Assembly: GCF_001280845.1 (NCBI RefSeq)
Contig: NZ_LGHP01000001.1
Location: 1,450,435-1,514,434 of the forward strand
Direction of reading: 5' to 3'
Length of the DNA: 64,000 nucleotides
Source of the DNA: Bacillus sp. FJAT-28004
GTDB lineage: Bacteria; Bacillota; Bacilli; Paenibacillales; Paenibacillaceae
Shown here: piece after piece, positions 44,118 to 52,916 of the stretch
How the letters are laid out: each line of letters starts with the position of its first letter
Numbering within the stretch: the first letter of the stretch is position 1
Program-made: the position numbers and the translations under genes
Notes under the pieces: generated by a model
Databases searched by the model: none
Told to the model about the DNA's origin: nothing
The model's input: the letters and a program-made list of their open reading frames with translations, nothing else

Positions 44118-44646
44118 TTTAATACCTCCCAGTGAAATTATTTTGATCTCCGAATTCTTTAATTCACTTTAACCAATAGAACAGGTAAAACGTTCTGTAA
44201 GCTTTATGAAGCTAATGGTCATTTGAAAAACGATCGGTTTATAGACGAGTGGCCAAAATAAAAGGAGTGGGGGCACGTGCTATGCACAGAGTCGAAACGC
44301 GATACTAAATTTAGTCGAAATTCTGCATACAATCTCGATATATTAAACTAACGCAATTGAAATGGGAAATGTTTTAAATATACATTAATATTCCAATTTT
44401 ATTTTAGTGATATACCTGAATCCGTGACATCTGTATGATCTCCTTCATATGACACATGGGTTAGCTTTGTACCTTCATCTACAGTTAGTTTTTCTAGGCA
44501 TATCAAAGCAGACCACTTCTTTCAAGCGTTTTGAATAGTTGTATTAAATGTTCAAATTTTTAACTAAAGTGTAGAAAAAGTCGACGCAACTGTACAAAGT
44601 TTGGTAATGTTAAATGATTAAACCAGTTGAAATGGAGAGGAAATGA

Positions 44647-45159
44647 ATGGATATTAATCAATTAATCAGCGATTTGTTTCAAGCGATCCAGTCAGGGGAT
44701 ATTTCAAGCCTAAACAACATTTTAGAATCGCAACCGAGCCTTGCAAATACGGAAAATAACGACGGGCTAACACCACTCGGTTTCGCAGCACATTTTGGAA
44801 ATAAAGAAGCAGCACAGCTATTGTTGGATCATGGCGCTGACATTAACGCATTATCCCATTCCAAAATTTCTTTCATTCCTTCTAATACGCCTTTGCATGC
44901 AGCCATTGCGGGGGAGAGAAATATGGATGTCATCAAGCTGTTTATGACTCATAATGCCCATACAAATCTAATCGATAGTAATGGCCATACTAGCTTACAT
45001 ACGGCAGCTTTTCATGATGATAATATTGAAATCATTCGCTTATTGACCGAGCATGGAGCGGATATTAACGCTGTAAATAGAGAAGGTGAAACAGCTTTGT
45101 CTATAGCAGTTAAGCAAGGGAATCATAATGTCGCGGAGCTTCTTCGAGAGCTTCAGTAA
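44647..45159 (+). CDS. Ankyrin-repeat protein
   Basis: 170 residues, no signal peptide. Four ankyrin units: LFQAIQSGDISSLNNILESQ, then GLTPLGFAAHFGNKEAAQLL, NTPLHAAIAGERNMDVIKLF, GHTSLHTAAFHDDNIEIIRL and a last GETALSIAVKQGNHNVAELL. This small soluble type is common in bacilli; its binding partner is unknown. It is the third ankyrin protein of the window. ATG follows GAGAGGAAATGA. Confidence 0.92.
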   Translation: MDINQLISDLFQAIQSGDISSLNNILESQPSLANTENNDGLTPLGFAAHFGNKEAAQLLLDHGADINALSHSKISFIPSNTPLHAAIAGERNMDVIKLFMTHNAHTNLIDSNGHTSLHTAAFHDDNIEIIRLLTEHGADINAVNREGETALSIAVKQGNHNVAELLRELQ

Positions 45160-45190
45160 GGAATAATTTTACATACTTAAACAACTATGT

Positions 45191-45219
45191 AACGCTTGGA
45201 CTTCCAAGCGTTTTTTTTC
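45191..45219 (+). terminator. Rho-independent terminator after the ankyrin gene
   Basis: AACGCTTGGA (45191-45200) and TCCAAGCGTT (45203-45212) form a ten-base stem with a two-base loop, then eight T. Confidence 0.9.
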
Positions 45220-45255
45220 TTCTTTTTTTAATGGTTTACTCTTTCGCATTTACAA

Positions 45256-45275
45256 CGTAACAGTGTTATGTTACG
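45256..45275. promoter_or_regulatory. yhbD: Palindromic operator in the yhbD promoter
   Basis: CGTAACA (45256-45262) and TGTTACG (45269-45275) are perfect inverted arms with a six-base spacer, overlapping a TTTACA/TACGAT promoter with 17-base spacing. YhbD has a MerR-like N-terminal helix-turn-helix, so autoregulation is likely. Confidence 0.55.
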
Positions 45276-45297
45276 ATCGTTTTAAGAGGTGATTGTA

Positions 45298-45927
45298 GTG
45301 GATAAGGATTTAATTTCGAAGAAGGAGCTACTGGATTTAACCGGTATTTCGTATGGGCAATTGTACCGTTGGAAGCGAAAAAAGCTTATTCCTGAGGAGT
45401 GGTTTATCCGGAAATCAACGTTTACAGGGCAGGAAACCTTTTTTCCAAAACAAACAATGCTTGCACGCATCCATAACATTCTAAATATGAAGGATGATCT
45501 TTCTTTAGATGACCTGGCGGGTAAGTTATCCGATATGTCCGCGATTAACCTTACGATATTGACAGCTGAGGAAGTTGGGGAGCGTAACATTGTTTCATCA
45601 TTGACCTTAAAAAAGTTCGGAGAGCTATTTGCTAAAGACGGACAATATTCGTTTGATCAGCTTGTGCATTTATTTGCAATTGACTACCTGCTTGGTCGGG
45701 GGGAGCTGAGCTTGGAGGAGGCAGAGCTGCTTTTTCAAACCTTAAATGAGAAGGTGAAGAAGTTTGAGGGGAAGAGCTGGGATCTTTTTTTCGTACGGAA
45801 AATGGGGGTCACTTCCTTTATACTGGCGCACTCGCCAACTGAATTAGTATTTGACGAAGGTGTCCGACTTGTTGCCAAGCTAAGTTTAGGGGATCTGATT
45901 GAACAATTAAAAGGGAAGCTTTCTTAA
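45298..45927 (+). CDS. yhbD: YhbD-like protein (DUF4004, MerR-like DNA-binding start)
   Basis: 209 residues. The first about 45 residues (ISKKELLDLTGISYGQLYRW, then KRKKLIPEEWFIRKST) form a MerR-like helix-turn-helix, followed by a helical region without known motif. Its order before two polymer-forming (bactofilin-like) genes is the Bacillus yhbD-yhbE-yhbF arrangement. It may regulate this operon. I chose GTG at 45298, which has AGAGG 8 bases upstream; a GTG at 45289 overlaps that site. Function of the family is unknown. Confidence 0.85.
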   Translation: MDKDLISKKELLDLTGISYGQLYRWKRKKLIPEEWFIRKSTFTGQETFFPKQTMLARIHNILNMKDDLSLDDLAGKLSDMSAINLTILTAEEVGERNIVSSLTLKKFGELFAKDGQYSFDQLVHLFAIDYLLGRGELSLEEAELLFQTLNEKVKKFEGKSWDLFFVRKMGVTSFILAHSPTELVFDEGVRLVAKLSLGDLIEQLKGKLS

Positions 45928-45938
45928 TGGAGGGAAAA

Positions 45939-46628
45939 ATGATGGAAGAATACCCGTTGTCAGATTTAGTTATTAACGGAGTTAGTGGAGCTGCTGGTGG
46001 AACCTACGAAAACGTAAGAATAGAAGGTGTTGGCAAAGTCAGCGGAACAATTGTCGCGCGTCGTTTTAATGGTAACGGACATATACGGTTGAAGGCTGAT
46101 ATTACTGCAGACGAACTCGAATGCAATGGTACGATGAATGTAAAAGGCAACATGAAGTTTGGAAATATGAAGGCGGACGGATTGCTTACTATCGGGGGCG
46201 GAGTTAGCGGTGAAAGCTGTGAACTTAATGGAATGATGAGCATAAAGGGTGATTGTGAGCTCGAACATTTTACAGGTAAGGGCGGCTTCACGGTTGGCGG
46301 ATTGCTCAGTGCGGGTCAATTGGACTTTTGCCTGCAGGGACAGGGGAAAGCAAGTGAGATCGGCGTGGAAAGCCTTGTCATTAGGCAAGCAGATAATGGG
46401 ATGTGGAATAAATTATTAAGCGGAATCATTCCGAAGTTAAAACCTGAGCTGCGTGTTGGAGTAATTGAAGGCGATTATATTGATATAGAGTATACGAATG
46501 CGGATATCGTTAGGGGAAATGTTGTAATCATCGGTCAGGGCTGTTCGATAGGGCGTGTAGAGTATCGCTCAAAGTTGTCTGTTCATCCCGGTGCTACAAT
46601 TATGAAGGAGGAGAAGGTTAATGACTGA
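45939..46628 (+). CDS. yhbE: YhbE-like polymer-forming (bactofilin-like) protein
   Basis: About 229 residues; beta-helical repeats of G-x-(V/L)-x-G type throughout (GTYENVRIEGVGKVSGTIVA, ECNGTMNVKGNMKFGNMKAD). This is the repeat pattern of bactofilins and their relatives, which polymerise into filaments. It starts just after yhbD, and its reading frame overlaps the yhbD stop at 45927. ATG at 45939 or 45942 is best placed after GGAGGG; the ATG at 45927 is also possible. It overlaps yhbF by 8 bases, so all three are translated together. Confidence 0.85.
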   Translation: MMEEYPLSDLVINGVSGAAGGTYENVRIEGVGKVSGTIVARRFNGNGHIRLKADITADELECNGTMNVKGNMKFGNMKADGLLTIGGGVSGESCELNGMMSIKGDCELEHFTGKGGFTVGGLLSAGQLDFCLQGQGKASEIGVESLVIRQADNGMWNKLLSGIIPKLKPELRVGVIEGDYIDIEYTNADIVRGNVVIIGQGCSIGRVEYRSKLSVHPGATIMKEEKVND

Positions 46629-47292
46629 GCCTTTACGGAATCATTTGAAAGTTCTAGGTGAAACAACGTCAGCGGGCGGGTTTTATCAAAACGTGAATAT
46701 AACAGGGGAATGTAAATTTAACGGGGATGTGGATTGTGAGAAGCTCAGATTGACGGGAGAAGTTAAAATCGCCGGAAATCTAAAAGCGAAAGATATGAAG
46801 ATAACGGGCGTTTGTGCCGTTGATGGCAGCTTAAATGGACTTTCCTTGCAAGGACGAGGGGAGATGAGGACAAGTGGAGGGCTTAGAGTAGATAAAATTA
46901 ATTTAACAGGACATTTGGACGTAGTTGGTGATTGTGAAGCGGATGAGCTGCAGATGACTGGCGCAGTAAGTATTGATGGATTATTAAGCTCAGACCGATT
47001 AAACATAAGCATGTTTGGACCTAGCTGGGCGAAAGAGGTTGGAGGTAGCAAGATTAGTATTAAAAGAAGCAAAGTCGGAACACTTCTGAAGCTGATGAAA
47101 TCGAAGGAGGGGGTCATATTCAAAGCTGGACTGATAGAAGGGGATAACATTGAGCTCCATTATACGAAAGCTGATATGGTTAGAGGAGAGAGTGTGATCA
47201 TTGGCCCAGATTGTGAAATTCAGACGGTTGAGTACCGCGATGTACTAAAGATTCATAAGAGTGCAAGCGTGAAAAATCAAGTAAAACTATGA
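46621..47292 (+). CDS. yhbF: YhbF-like polymer-forming (bactofilin-like) protein
   Basis: 223 residues. Same beta-helix repeats as yhbE (GGFYQNVNITGECKFNGDVD, GEVKIAGNLKAKDMKITGV), and a similar C-terminal tail (GLIEGDNIELHYTKADMVRG). It is therefore a paralogue, probably an old duplication. It may form mixed filaments with the yhbE product in the cytoplasm or at the membrane. Overlaps yhbE by 8 bases. Confidence 0.85.
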   Translation: MTEPLRNHLKVLGETTSAGGFYQNVNITGECKFNGDVDCEKLRLTGEVKIAGNLKAKDMKITGVCAVDGSLNGLSLQGRGEMRTSGGLRVDKINLTGHLDVVGDCEADELQMTGAVSIDGLLSSDRLNISMFGPSWAKEVGGSKISIKRSKVGTLLKLMKSKEGVIFKAGLIEGDNIELHYTKADMVRGESVIIGPDCEIQTVEYRDVLKIHKSASVKNQVKL

Positions 47293-47381
47293 TATTTGAT
47301 ATGCTGAATGACGAGAAGGGCTGCAATCTGGACGGACACCGACCATAGGATCAGTTCTTTTTTTTCGTTATCGATATTTTT

Positions 47382-47465
47382 AGGGCAAAAATTGAAGAAA
47401 TTGAACATGTTATTGACCGCGCTGTTATTGTTCATAAGGGCAGAATTAAAGCGGACCTTTATTGA
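47382..47465 (+). pseudogene. Possible ABC transporter ATPase C-terminal remnant
   Basis: A frame of 27 codons reads AKIEEIEHVIDRAVIVHKGR and IKADLY before TGA. It resembles the segment after the H-loop of ABC exporter ATPases (ISTHLIDEIE...DRVVIIHKGR), with no start or Walker motif nearby. It lies in a 306-base gap with no other gene. Short and uncertain. Confidence 0.3.
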
Positions 47466-47598
47466 TGTCGGAGACCTACGGCTATAAACCGAATAGATAT
47501 AAGGAAGTTTTGGGAAATTCATTTCCCGAGAAATAGTAGAGTATGTTTCATAATAAACGATGACTGATTGAACGCCTATCGCTAGCTTAGGAGGAGAA

Positions 47599-48273
47599 AT
47601 GGATAACATTCAATATTTATCGCAATTCAATTTGCTTAATTCGCTATCCTTAGAAGACTTGATAGAGATGGATGAAATGACCTCTATAACCGTTATCCCG
47701 AAAAATACGTTTATTCAAACACCGGAATCTTTTTCAGAAGGGCTTTATTTTGTGAAAAAAGGAAAGGTTCGCTTGTATAAACTGAATGACGAAGGTAAGC
47801 AATTTACTTCAGACATATTGGGTGAAGGCAATGTATTTGGTGAGATGGATATCATTTCATTTGGTACACGAGATCATTATATTGAAACGATTGAGGAAAG
47901 TCATATTTGTTTGATGAGTAAAGGTAGGTTTGAGAACTTTTTAATGCAACGGCCTCGCTTCATGATGAATTTATTACAAGTATTGAGTGATCGCATTAGC
48001 GCGATGAGTCGTTTAACACAAAATCTAGCTCTTGGGGGTCTCCACGATAAAATTTTGCATGTTCTTATAAAGCTTTCTGATCAGTTTGGACTTACGAGTA
48101 TGGATGAGTATTCCAGAATTGATCTTCCCATCTCACATCAAGAAATCGCAAATCTAGTTGGAGCAACCAGAGAAGCGGTTACGGTAGCTTTACATGAGCT
48201 TGCAGAACAAAAACTCATTAAGACAGGTTTTAAAACAATCTACATTCATAAACAAAAGCTTTTGCAAAGTTAA
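47599..48273 (+). CDS. Crp/Fnr-family transcriptional regulator
   Basis: 224 residues. Cyclic-nucleotide-binding-type sensor fold at about 10-125 (LYFVKKGKVRLYKLNDEGKQ, then LGEGNVFGEMD). A winged helix at about 150-215 has HQEIANLVGATREAVTVALH as recognition helix. No N-terminal Cys cluster for an iron-sulfur site, so it is not FNR-like in oxygen sensing; the sensed signal is unknown. ATG follows GGAGGAGAA. It stands alone between the yhbDEF operon and the HEAT-repeat gene. Confidence 0.92.
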   Translation: MDNIQYLSQFNLLNSLSLEDLIEMDEMTSITVIPKNTFIQTPESFSEGLYFVKKGKVRLYKLNDEGKQFTSDILGEGNVFGEMDIISFGTRDHYIETIEESHICLMSKGRFENFLMQRPRFMMNLLQVLSDRISAMSRLTQNLALGGLHDKILHVLIKLSDQFGLTSMDEYSRIDLPISHQEIANLVGATREAVTVALHELAEQKLIKTGFKTIYIHKQKLLQS

Positions 48274-48386
48274 GTTATTTAGGAAGAGTTGTAAACTAGA
48301 TTACATCTTCGCTTATAAAAAAAGAAGTAGGATAGGGATGCTCCCAATTTAAATATGAATTATCGTACAAGCGAGGGAAAAGTGCT

Positions 48387-49229
48387 ATGAATAACGAAAA
48401 TACGATTGTGATTTCCGACTCCGTTTTACAGCGCAAAGCCGCACGTAAGTTAAGTGACATTCCAATTGAAGTGGTAGAACTGATTCAGAAGGGGAAACTG
48501 GAGTCGGCTAATCTGACGGAATGGCTCGCTGTCGATCATATCGTACTGCTGCAAAATGTTCTTAACGAGCTTGGTTTGAAACCAGAGTCCGATCCCATTC
48601 TGGATAGGCTGAATCATTTGAACGAGAAAAAGATTATGAAAATCATACCCGCTATCGCAAGGGAATGGATTAGTCTATTTGCTCAGAAATCAGAAAATGA
48701 GCAGTCTCGAATTTATGATGCATTAGCTGCTCATCTTTCAGACAGTGTTCGCTGCTGGGCTGCGTATATCATTGGGATGGATGATCGATTAAGTATAGAG
48801 GAGAAGCTCAGATTCATACGTCCTTTTGCAGCTGATCACCATTTTGGCGTACGGGAGATTGCTTGGATGGCTTTAAGGGAATCGATCTCTAAGGTGTTAG
48901 AGACGACATTTGGTTTATTGAATGATTGGGTGCATGATAAAGATGTGAATATTAGGAGATTTGCCATCGAATCCACTCGTCCGCGAGGCGTATGGGCCAA
49001 ACATATTACCGAGCTAAAAGAAAATCCGGCTATGGCTCTTTTCCTTTTAGAAGCAGTGAAAAGCGATGAAGCCAAATATGTTCAGGATTCTGTAGGCAAT
49101 TGGATGAATGACGCTAGCAAAACGAATCCTGAGTGGGTTAGAGCAATTTGTGATGACTGGTTGGAGAAATCGAATACAAAGGAAACGAAACGAATCGTGA
49201 CAAAAGCTAAAAGAAGCTTAACTATATAG
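48387..49229 (+). CDS. DNA alkylation repair-like HEAT-repeat protein
   Basis: 280 residues, helical throughout. The repeats (SDSVRCWAAYIIG, HHFGVREIAWMALRE, DKDVNIRRFAIESTRPRGVW) match the HEAT-like scaffold of the AlkC/AlkD superfamily. The RRFAIESTRPRGVWA stretch is a conserved mark of one branch annotated as DNA alkylation repair. AlkD-type proteins remove alkylated bases. Activity of this branch is not proven; it could be a scaffold. ATG follows GCGAGGGAAAAGTGC. Confidence 0.75.
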   Translation: MNNENTIVISDSVLQRKAARKLSDIPIEVVELIQKGKLESANLTEWLAVDHIVLLQNVLNELGLKPESDPILDRLNHLNEKKIMKIIPAIAREWISLFAQKSENEQSRIYDALAAHLSDSVRCWAAYIIGMDDRLSIEEKLRFIRPFAADHHFGVREIAWMALRESISKVLETTFGLLNDWVHDKDVNIRRFAIESTRPRGVWAKHITELKENPAMALFLLEAVKSDEAKYVQDSVGNWMNDASKTNPEWVRAICDDWLEKSNTKETKRIVTKAKRSLTI

Positions 49230-49251
49230 TAATGGCGGGTATGTAAAAGAA

Positions 49252-49887
49252 CTAATACAGTCGCTTGGTGTAACCTTCTTCTAATCTAGCTGCAACCATT
49301 TCCGAGGTTACTCCTTCAAGATTCACATGAGATGCTATGATCTTTGAAGGGGAAGGCAATTCATTCTTATGCAGCCAAGAATCAGATTCCCACAATTTTG
49401 ACCTTCTAAATGCTTTTGCACAGTGCAGGAAACATTCGTCTACGGCGACCACAATACCTAATAAAGGAATCTTTCCGTTCGCAGCCATTGTTTCTAACAA
49501 TTCGTTATCTTTTGTAATAAAGGCACGCCCATTAATTCGTAGTGTTTCACCAAGTCCGGGAATGAGGAAAACCAGCCCGATTTCTGGATTTGAAAGTATA
49601 TTGCGCAAGGAATCTATTCTTTTATTTCCAGGCCGCTCTGGGATTACGAGATGCTTATCATCGACAACATGGACAAAACCAGCTGAGTCACCTCTAGGTG
49701 ATCCGTCACACTCTCCATTTGAGTTAGAGGTCGAAATAAAAACGAAAGGCGACTTCGCTATAAAATCTCTGCAATGTTCATCCAAGTAAGAAATATCCTT
49801 ATGCTCAACGAGCTCGCTAGGGTAGCCAATAAGCGATCTTAGCTCCGCTTCTGTTGAAATGAACGCCTCTTTATTAATGAATGTCAA
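49252..49887 (-). CDS. PPOX-class flavoprotein (pyridoxamine-phosphate oxidase-like)
   Basis: 211 residues. Split-barrel FMN-binding fold: FVFISTSNSNGECDGSPRGD (near residues 50-69), PERPGNKRIDSLRNILSNPE, then GLVFLIPGLGETLRINGRAF. This is the MSMEG_1061-type subgroup of the PPOX superfamily. These proteins use FMN or related cofactors to reduce small molecules; the substrate is unknown. I chose TTG at 49887 as start because GGGAGG is 7 bases upstream; ATG at 49893 touches the ribosome site. It converges on the HEAT-repeat gene. Confidence 0.82.
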   Translation of the reverse strand: MTFINKEAFISTEAELRSLIGYPSELVEHKDISYLDEHCRDFIAKSPFVFISTSNSNGECDGSPRGDSAGFVHVVDDKHLVIPERPGNKRIDSLRNILSNPEIGLVFLIPGLGETLRINGRAFITKDNELLETMAANGKIPLLGIVVAVDECFLHCAKAFRRSKLWESDSWLHKNELPSPSKIIASHVNLEGVTSEMVAARLEEGYTKRLY

Positions 49888-50198
49888 AATCATTCCTCCC
49901 AATGAATGATGAATTGTGCCTATTATCCCATATCGAAAGCCGTCCATCCAACATTTTTGATAAGGGATCTGGATGATAGGTTGTACAAGGTGATTTTATT
50001 CGTATAAAGCGGTGGATCGCCTTTTCCTTTTTTACCGAATAGCACGAATATGCAGTTATGAATGAGCTGGAATCAATGGAAAATTTGCTCAAATTAAGTA
50101 TTGAAATCGATTTCATTATTTGCTATATTATTAAATATCAGCTTGATAACGCTTTATTTGTTTATATCGTACAAAATTTATTGCAAAGGTCGATTCAT

Positions 50199-51230
50199 AT
50201 GGATGTAAATATCGTAGATGTAGCTAAAGCTGCAAAGGTGTCACCGACTACCGTCTCACGGGTGTTAAACAATAATCCATTGGTTAAGAGTAAAACGAGA
50301 GAAAAGGTTCTCATGGTTATTGAACAAATGAACTACGTTCCCAATGCTGCAGCTAAAAATCTACGTCAGCAAAAAACATTTACTATTGGAATCATAGTGC
50401 CTGATATTATGGTTTCTTATTACTCCAATCTGGTTAAGGGAATTCAAAACAAAGCACACGCTGAGAAATTCAAAGTCATTATTTGTGATACCCAAAACAG
50501 CAGGGAAATCGAACTCGGATACCTTCAAATGTTAACGAACAGAACGGTAGACGGGATGATTCTAATTGAGTCTTTATTGCCTAAAGAAACCGTTATGGAT
50601 CTCGTTGAACGGGGTTATGTTATCGGAGCTATCGGACGCAGTATCTTGGATACCAGAATTTATAACGTCCAAACGAATACCGCAGAGGTTGCCATGCAGG
50701 TCGTTCTGCATCTCATTGAGCAGGGACACAAAGATATTGCATTTATAAGCGGTTATAACGATGCTATCGACAGCCAGGATCGTCTGGAAGGCTACATCAA
50801 AGGGTTGGAAAAACACGGTATTCCATATCGTCCAGAGCTTGTGGAGAATGGCGATTTCAACAAAAGAGGTGGGTATTCCGCTTTAAAGCGCCTTTGGGAA
50901 GCAGGACAGGAGTTCACAGCTGTGTTTTCAGCAAATGACGAGATGGCTTTAGGCATTTATGCCGCTTGCAGGGAAGCTAGTGTTCAAATCCCTCAGGATT
51001 TAGCTGTTTTTGGAGTAGATAATGAACGGGTTTCCAGATATTTGGTGCCTCAGCTTAGTACGGTTAATCAATTAAAGATTGAAATGGGCTATGCTGCTGC
51101 GGAAATGCTTATCAAAAAAATTAAGGGCGAAATGACGGATGATGATGAGCGTATGATCGTTATTGATTCCCAGTTGTGCATTCGTGCTTCTTCTAATTAT
51201 AAAAAGTACCCTCATAATTTCGGATTATGA
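50199..51230 (+). CDS. LacI-family sugar regulator
   Basis: 343 residues. The helix-turn-helix starts right away: VNIVDVAKAAKVSPTTVSRV, then LNNNPLVKSKTREKV (hinge). The rest is a periplasmic-binding-type effector domain (about 60-335). ATG at 50199 has AAAGG 9 bases upstream; the longer frame from 50058 adds a stretch unlike LacI and is rejected. Three operator-like sites lie between this gene and the operon at 51417, which it probably represses until its sugar, perhaps a glucan breakdown product, binds. Confidence 0.93.
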   Translation: MDVNIVDVAKAAKVSPTTVSRVLNNNPLVKSKTREKVLMVIEQMNYVPNAAAKNLRQQKTFTIGIIVPDIMVSYYSNLVKGIQNKAHAEKFKVIICDTQNSREIELGYLQMLTNRTVDGMILIESLLPKETVMDLVERGYVIGAIGRSILDTRIYNVQTNTAEVAMQVVLHLIEQGHKDIAFISGYNDAIDSQDRLEGYIKGLEKHGIPYRPELVENGDFNKRGGYSALKRLWEAGQEFTAVFSANDEMALGIYAACREASVQIPQDLAVFGVDNERVSRYLVPQLSTVNQLKIEMGYAAAEMLIKKIKGEMTDDDERMIVIDSQLCIRASSNYKKYPHNFGL

Positions 51231-51248
51231 AAGCTCTTTTTCATAAAA

Positions 51249-51262
51249 TGAAATCGATTCCA
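51249..51262. promoter_or_regulatory. LacI-type operator candidate 1
   Basis: TGAAATCGATTCCA, an imperfect palindrome around a central CG. It shares its first eight bases with the site at 51334. Confidence 0.45.
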
Positions 51263-51269
51263 TTTTAAA

Positions 51270-51283
51270 TGTAAACGCTTACT
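51270..51283. promoter_or_regulatory. cre (CcpA) site candidate
   Basis: TGTAAACGCTTACT fits TGWAANCGNTNWCA except at the last base. It is the best cre match in the window and would add glucose repression to the operon at 51417. Confidence 0.6.
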
Positions 51284-51333
51284 CGCACATAAGACACGAC
51301 ATATACGTTTTTGTATGCGATAGCAACCATTTA

Positions 51334-51347
51334 TGAAATCGTTTTCA
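51334..51347. promoter_or_regulatory. LacI-type operator candidate 2
   Basis: TGAAATCGTTTTCA fits the LacI/CcpA pattern TGWAANCGNTNWCA with no mismatch. Located 70 bases before the binding-protein gene. It could serve the local LacI protein, CcpA, or both. Confidence 0.6.
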
Positions 51348-51416
51348 AAAGCAATATCCAACTAAAGGTACATGCAAGTGTATCCATATATCATTTGAAA
51401 AAAAGGGGATAGTGAA

Positions 51417-52835
51417 ATGAACAGTAGGAAAATATTTTCATTATTACTGGTGATGTCGTTATTCGTATCCGTATTAGCCGCCTGTTCGGGTGGAAACAAC
51501 AAAACGAATGAAGGATCAAATTCTAAGGCTGCTACGAATAAGCCGACAGAGGATACGTCCAAAGTAGAAGAAACGCCTTCCTGGCAAACAGAGAAATTCA
51601 CACTAAAGTTTGCAAGCTGGGAAGACCCAAAAATGGAAGGCGAAATGATGAAAGCCTTCATGGCGAAATATCCAAATATTACGGTAGAGAAAGACGAAAC
51701 AATCAACTGGCCGTGGACGGATGCTTTGACTGCAGCCGCAAGCGCGAGCAAATTGCCTGACGTATTCTGGCTAGAAAATGTTCCTGTAGGCGTAGAGAAC
51801 GAATGGCTGCTCGATCTGACTCCTTATTGGGATCAAGATGAGGAAACGCAGGCCATCTATCCCAATATTGCGAAGCAAGCAGTTTATGGCGGCAAGCGCC
51901 TAGCATCGCCTACCTTCCAGTTCATTATGGGTGTCTATGTGAATAAAACGCTGCTAGAGAAAAACAACATTCCGTTGCCAGGTTACGATTGGACGATTAC
52001 GGAGATGATCGACATCGCAAAGAAAGTTTCCAAGCCATCGGAACATATCTATGGTATTTCCGGTCCTTGGGGCAATCTTTCCTTCAATGAGCACTGGCCA
52101 ATGGCGAATGATGGTGCCTTGGGATACAACACATTTGACGGTGAGAAATTCCATTTCACCAATCAACAATGGATTGATGGGTACAACCAACAGCTGGAGC
52201 TTCGCAGGTTGAAAGTGGAAGAAAAAATGACTGGTGAAGAAAAGACAAAAGTATTTGGCGAAGAAGGAGCATGGCCATTGCAGAAAGGTCATGTTGCACT
52301 CGGAATTGACGGTTCTTGGAATATGAACTCCTTGCCGCCGGAAATGGAGAAATCGGGTGCAGGCACAGTTGATTTCTATCCATATCCAGCTGGTAATGCC
52401 GGCCAGAAGATGCCTGTAGTCCTTGACTATATCGGTGTATCTTCTACAACTAAATATCCAGAAGCTGCTTATGAGTTAATGAAGTTTATGTCATGGAGCA
52501 AAGATGGTTGGCTGAAGCGTCTAGAGCTGAATAAGGAATTGAATATAAATATCGATAAATTCCCGGTTGCTGACTTCCCAGAAGTTTGGGAGAAGCTGAC
52601 GGGTGAGCTGAAACTAGACGGAGCGAAAGCAGCGGTTGCTCTGCTCGGCGATGCTGTTCCAGATTATAACAAAGTACTTCCGGGCTGGAGAGAGTTCAGT
52701 GCTTGGGCGACGGATGAACAGAAAATATACGAGAAGTTTACTTCGGGTGAATTGAAGCCTGCAGATAAAGCACAAGAAATGGAAGACAAAGCGAACGAGT
52801 TCGTAGGTCAAGCGCTGCAAAGACTAAATCAATAA
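51417..52835 (+). CDS. Sugar-binding lipoprotein of the GH16-linked operon
   Basis: 472 residues. Lipobox LAAC, Cys23, after a hydrophobic signal segment; Lys/Asn/Thr-rich linker to about 60. Family 1 solute-binding fold begins KFTLKFASWEDPKMEGEMMK. It captures a carbohydrate outside the cell. First gene after the regulator, ahead of the 990-residue fusion protein and two permease pairs. A strong hairpin (52845-52886) follows it. ATG follows AAAAGGGGATAGTGAA. Confidence 0.93.
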   Translation: MNSRKIFSLLLVMSLFVSVLAACSGGNNKTNEGSNSKAATNKPTEDTSKVEETPSWQTEKFTLKFASWEDPKMEGEMMKAFMAKYPNITVEKDETINWPWTDALTAAASASKLPDVFWLENVPVGVENEWLLDLTPYWDQDEETQAIYPNIAKQAVYGGKRLASPTFQFIMGVYVNKTLLEKNNIPLPGYDWTITEMIDIAKKVSKPSEHIYGISGPWGNLSFNEHWPMANDGALGYNTFDGEKFHFTNQQWIDGYNQQLELRRLKVEEKMTGEEKTKVFGEEGAWPLQKGHVALGIDGSWNMNSLPPEMEKSGAGTVDFYPYPAGNAGQKMPVVLDYIGVSSTTKYPEAAYELMKFMSWSKDGWLKRLELNKELNINIDKFPVADFPEVWEKLTGELKLDGAKAAVALLGDAVPDYNKVLPGWREFSAWATDEQKIYEKFTSGELKPADKAQEMEDKANEFVGQALQRLNQ

Positions 52836-52844
52836 TACGATTGA

Positions 52845-52886
52845 CCGTAGATGCGGAAGAAGCTTCATGATCTTTCGCATCTGCGG
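52845..52886 (+). other. Hairpin after the binding-protein gene
   Basis: A 16-base stem (52845-52860 with 52871-52886) with two G/U wobbles and a ten-base loop; no T-run. Third case of a large hairpin directly after a binding-protein gene in this window. Confidence 0.7.
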
Positions 52887-52916
52887 CATTAATGAAGCAT
52901 AGGCAGGGAAGAGACC

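Noticed and set aside
43534..44428. The 14-base word CCTGAATCCGTGAC occurs at 43534 and 44415
   Set aside because: Several repeated 14-mers are expected by chance in 64 kb, and the flanks do not match. Not called a repeat.
45966..47150. Several minus-strand open frames opposite yhbE and yhbF
   Set aside because: The repeated GGA/ACA codons of the beta-helix genes leave few stops on the other strand. No start signals.
47277..47609. Minus-strand open frame of 110 codons in the yhbF-Crp gap
   Set aside because: No ribosome site and no family resemblance. The plus strand in this stretch fits an ABC ATPase remnant better.
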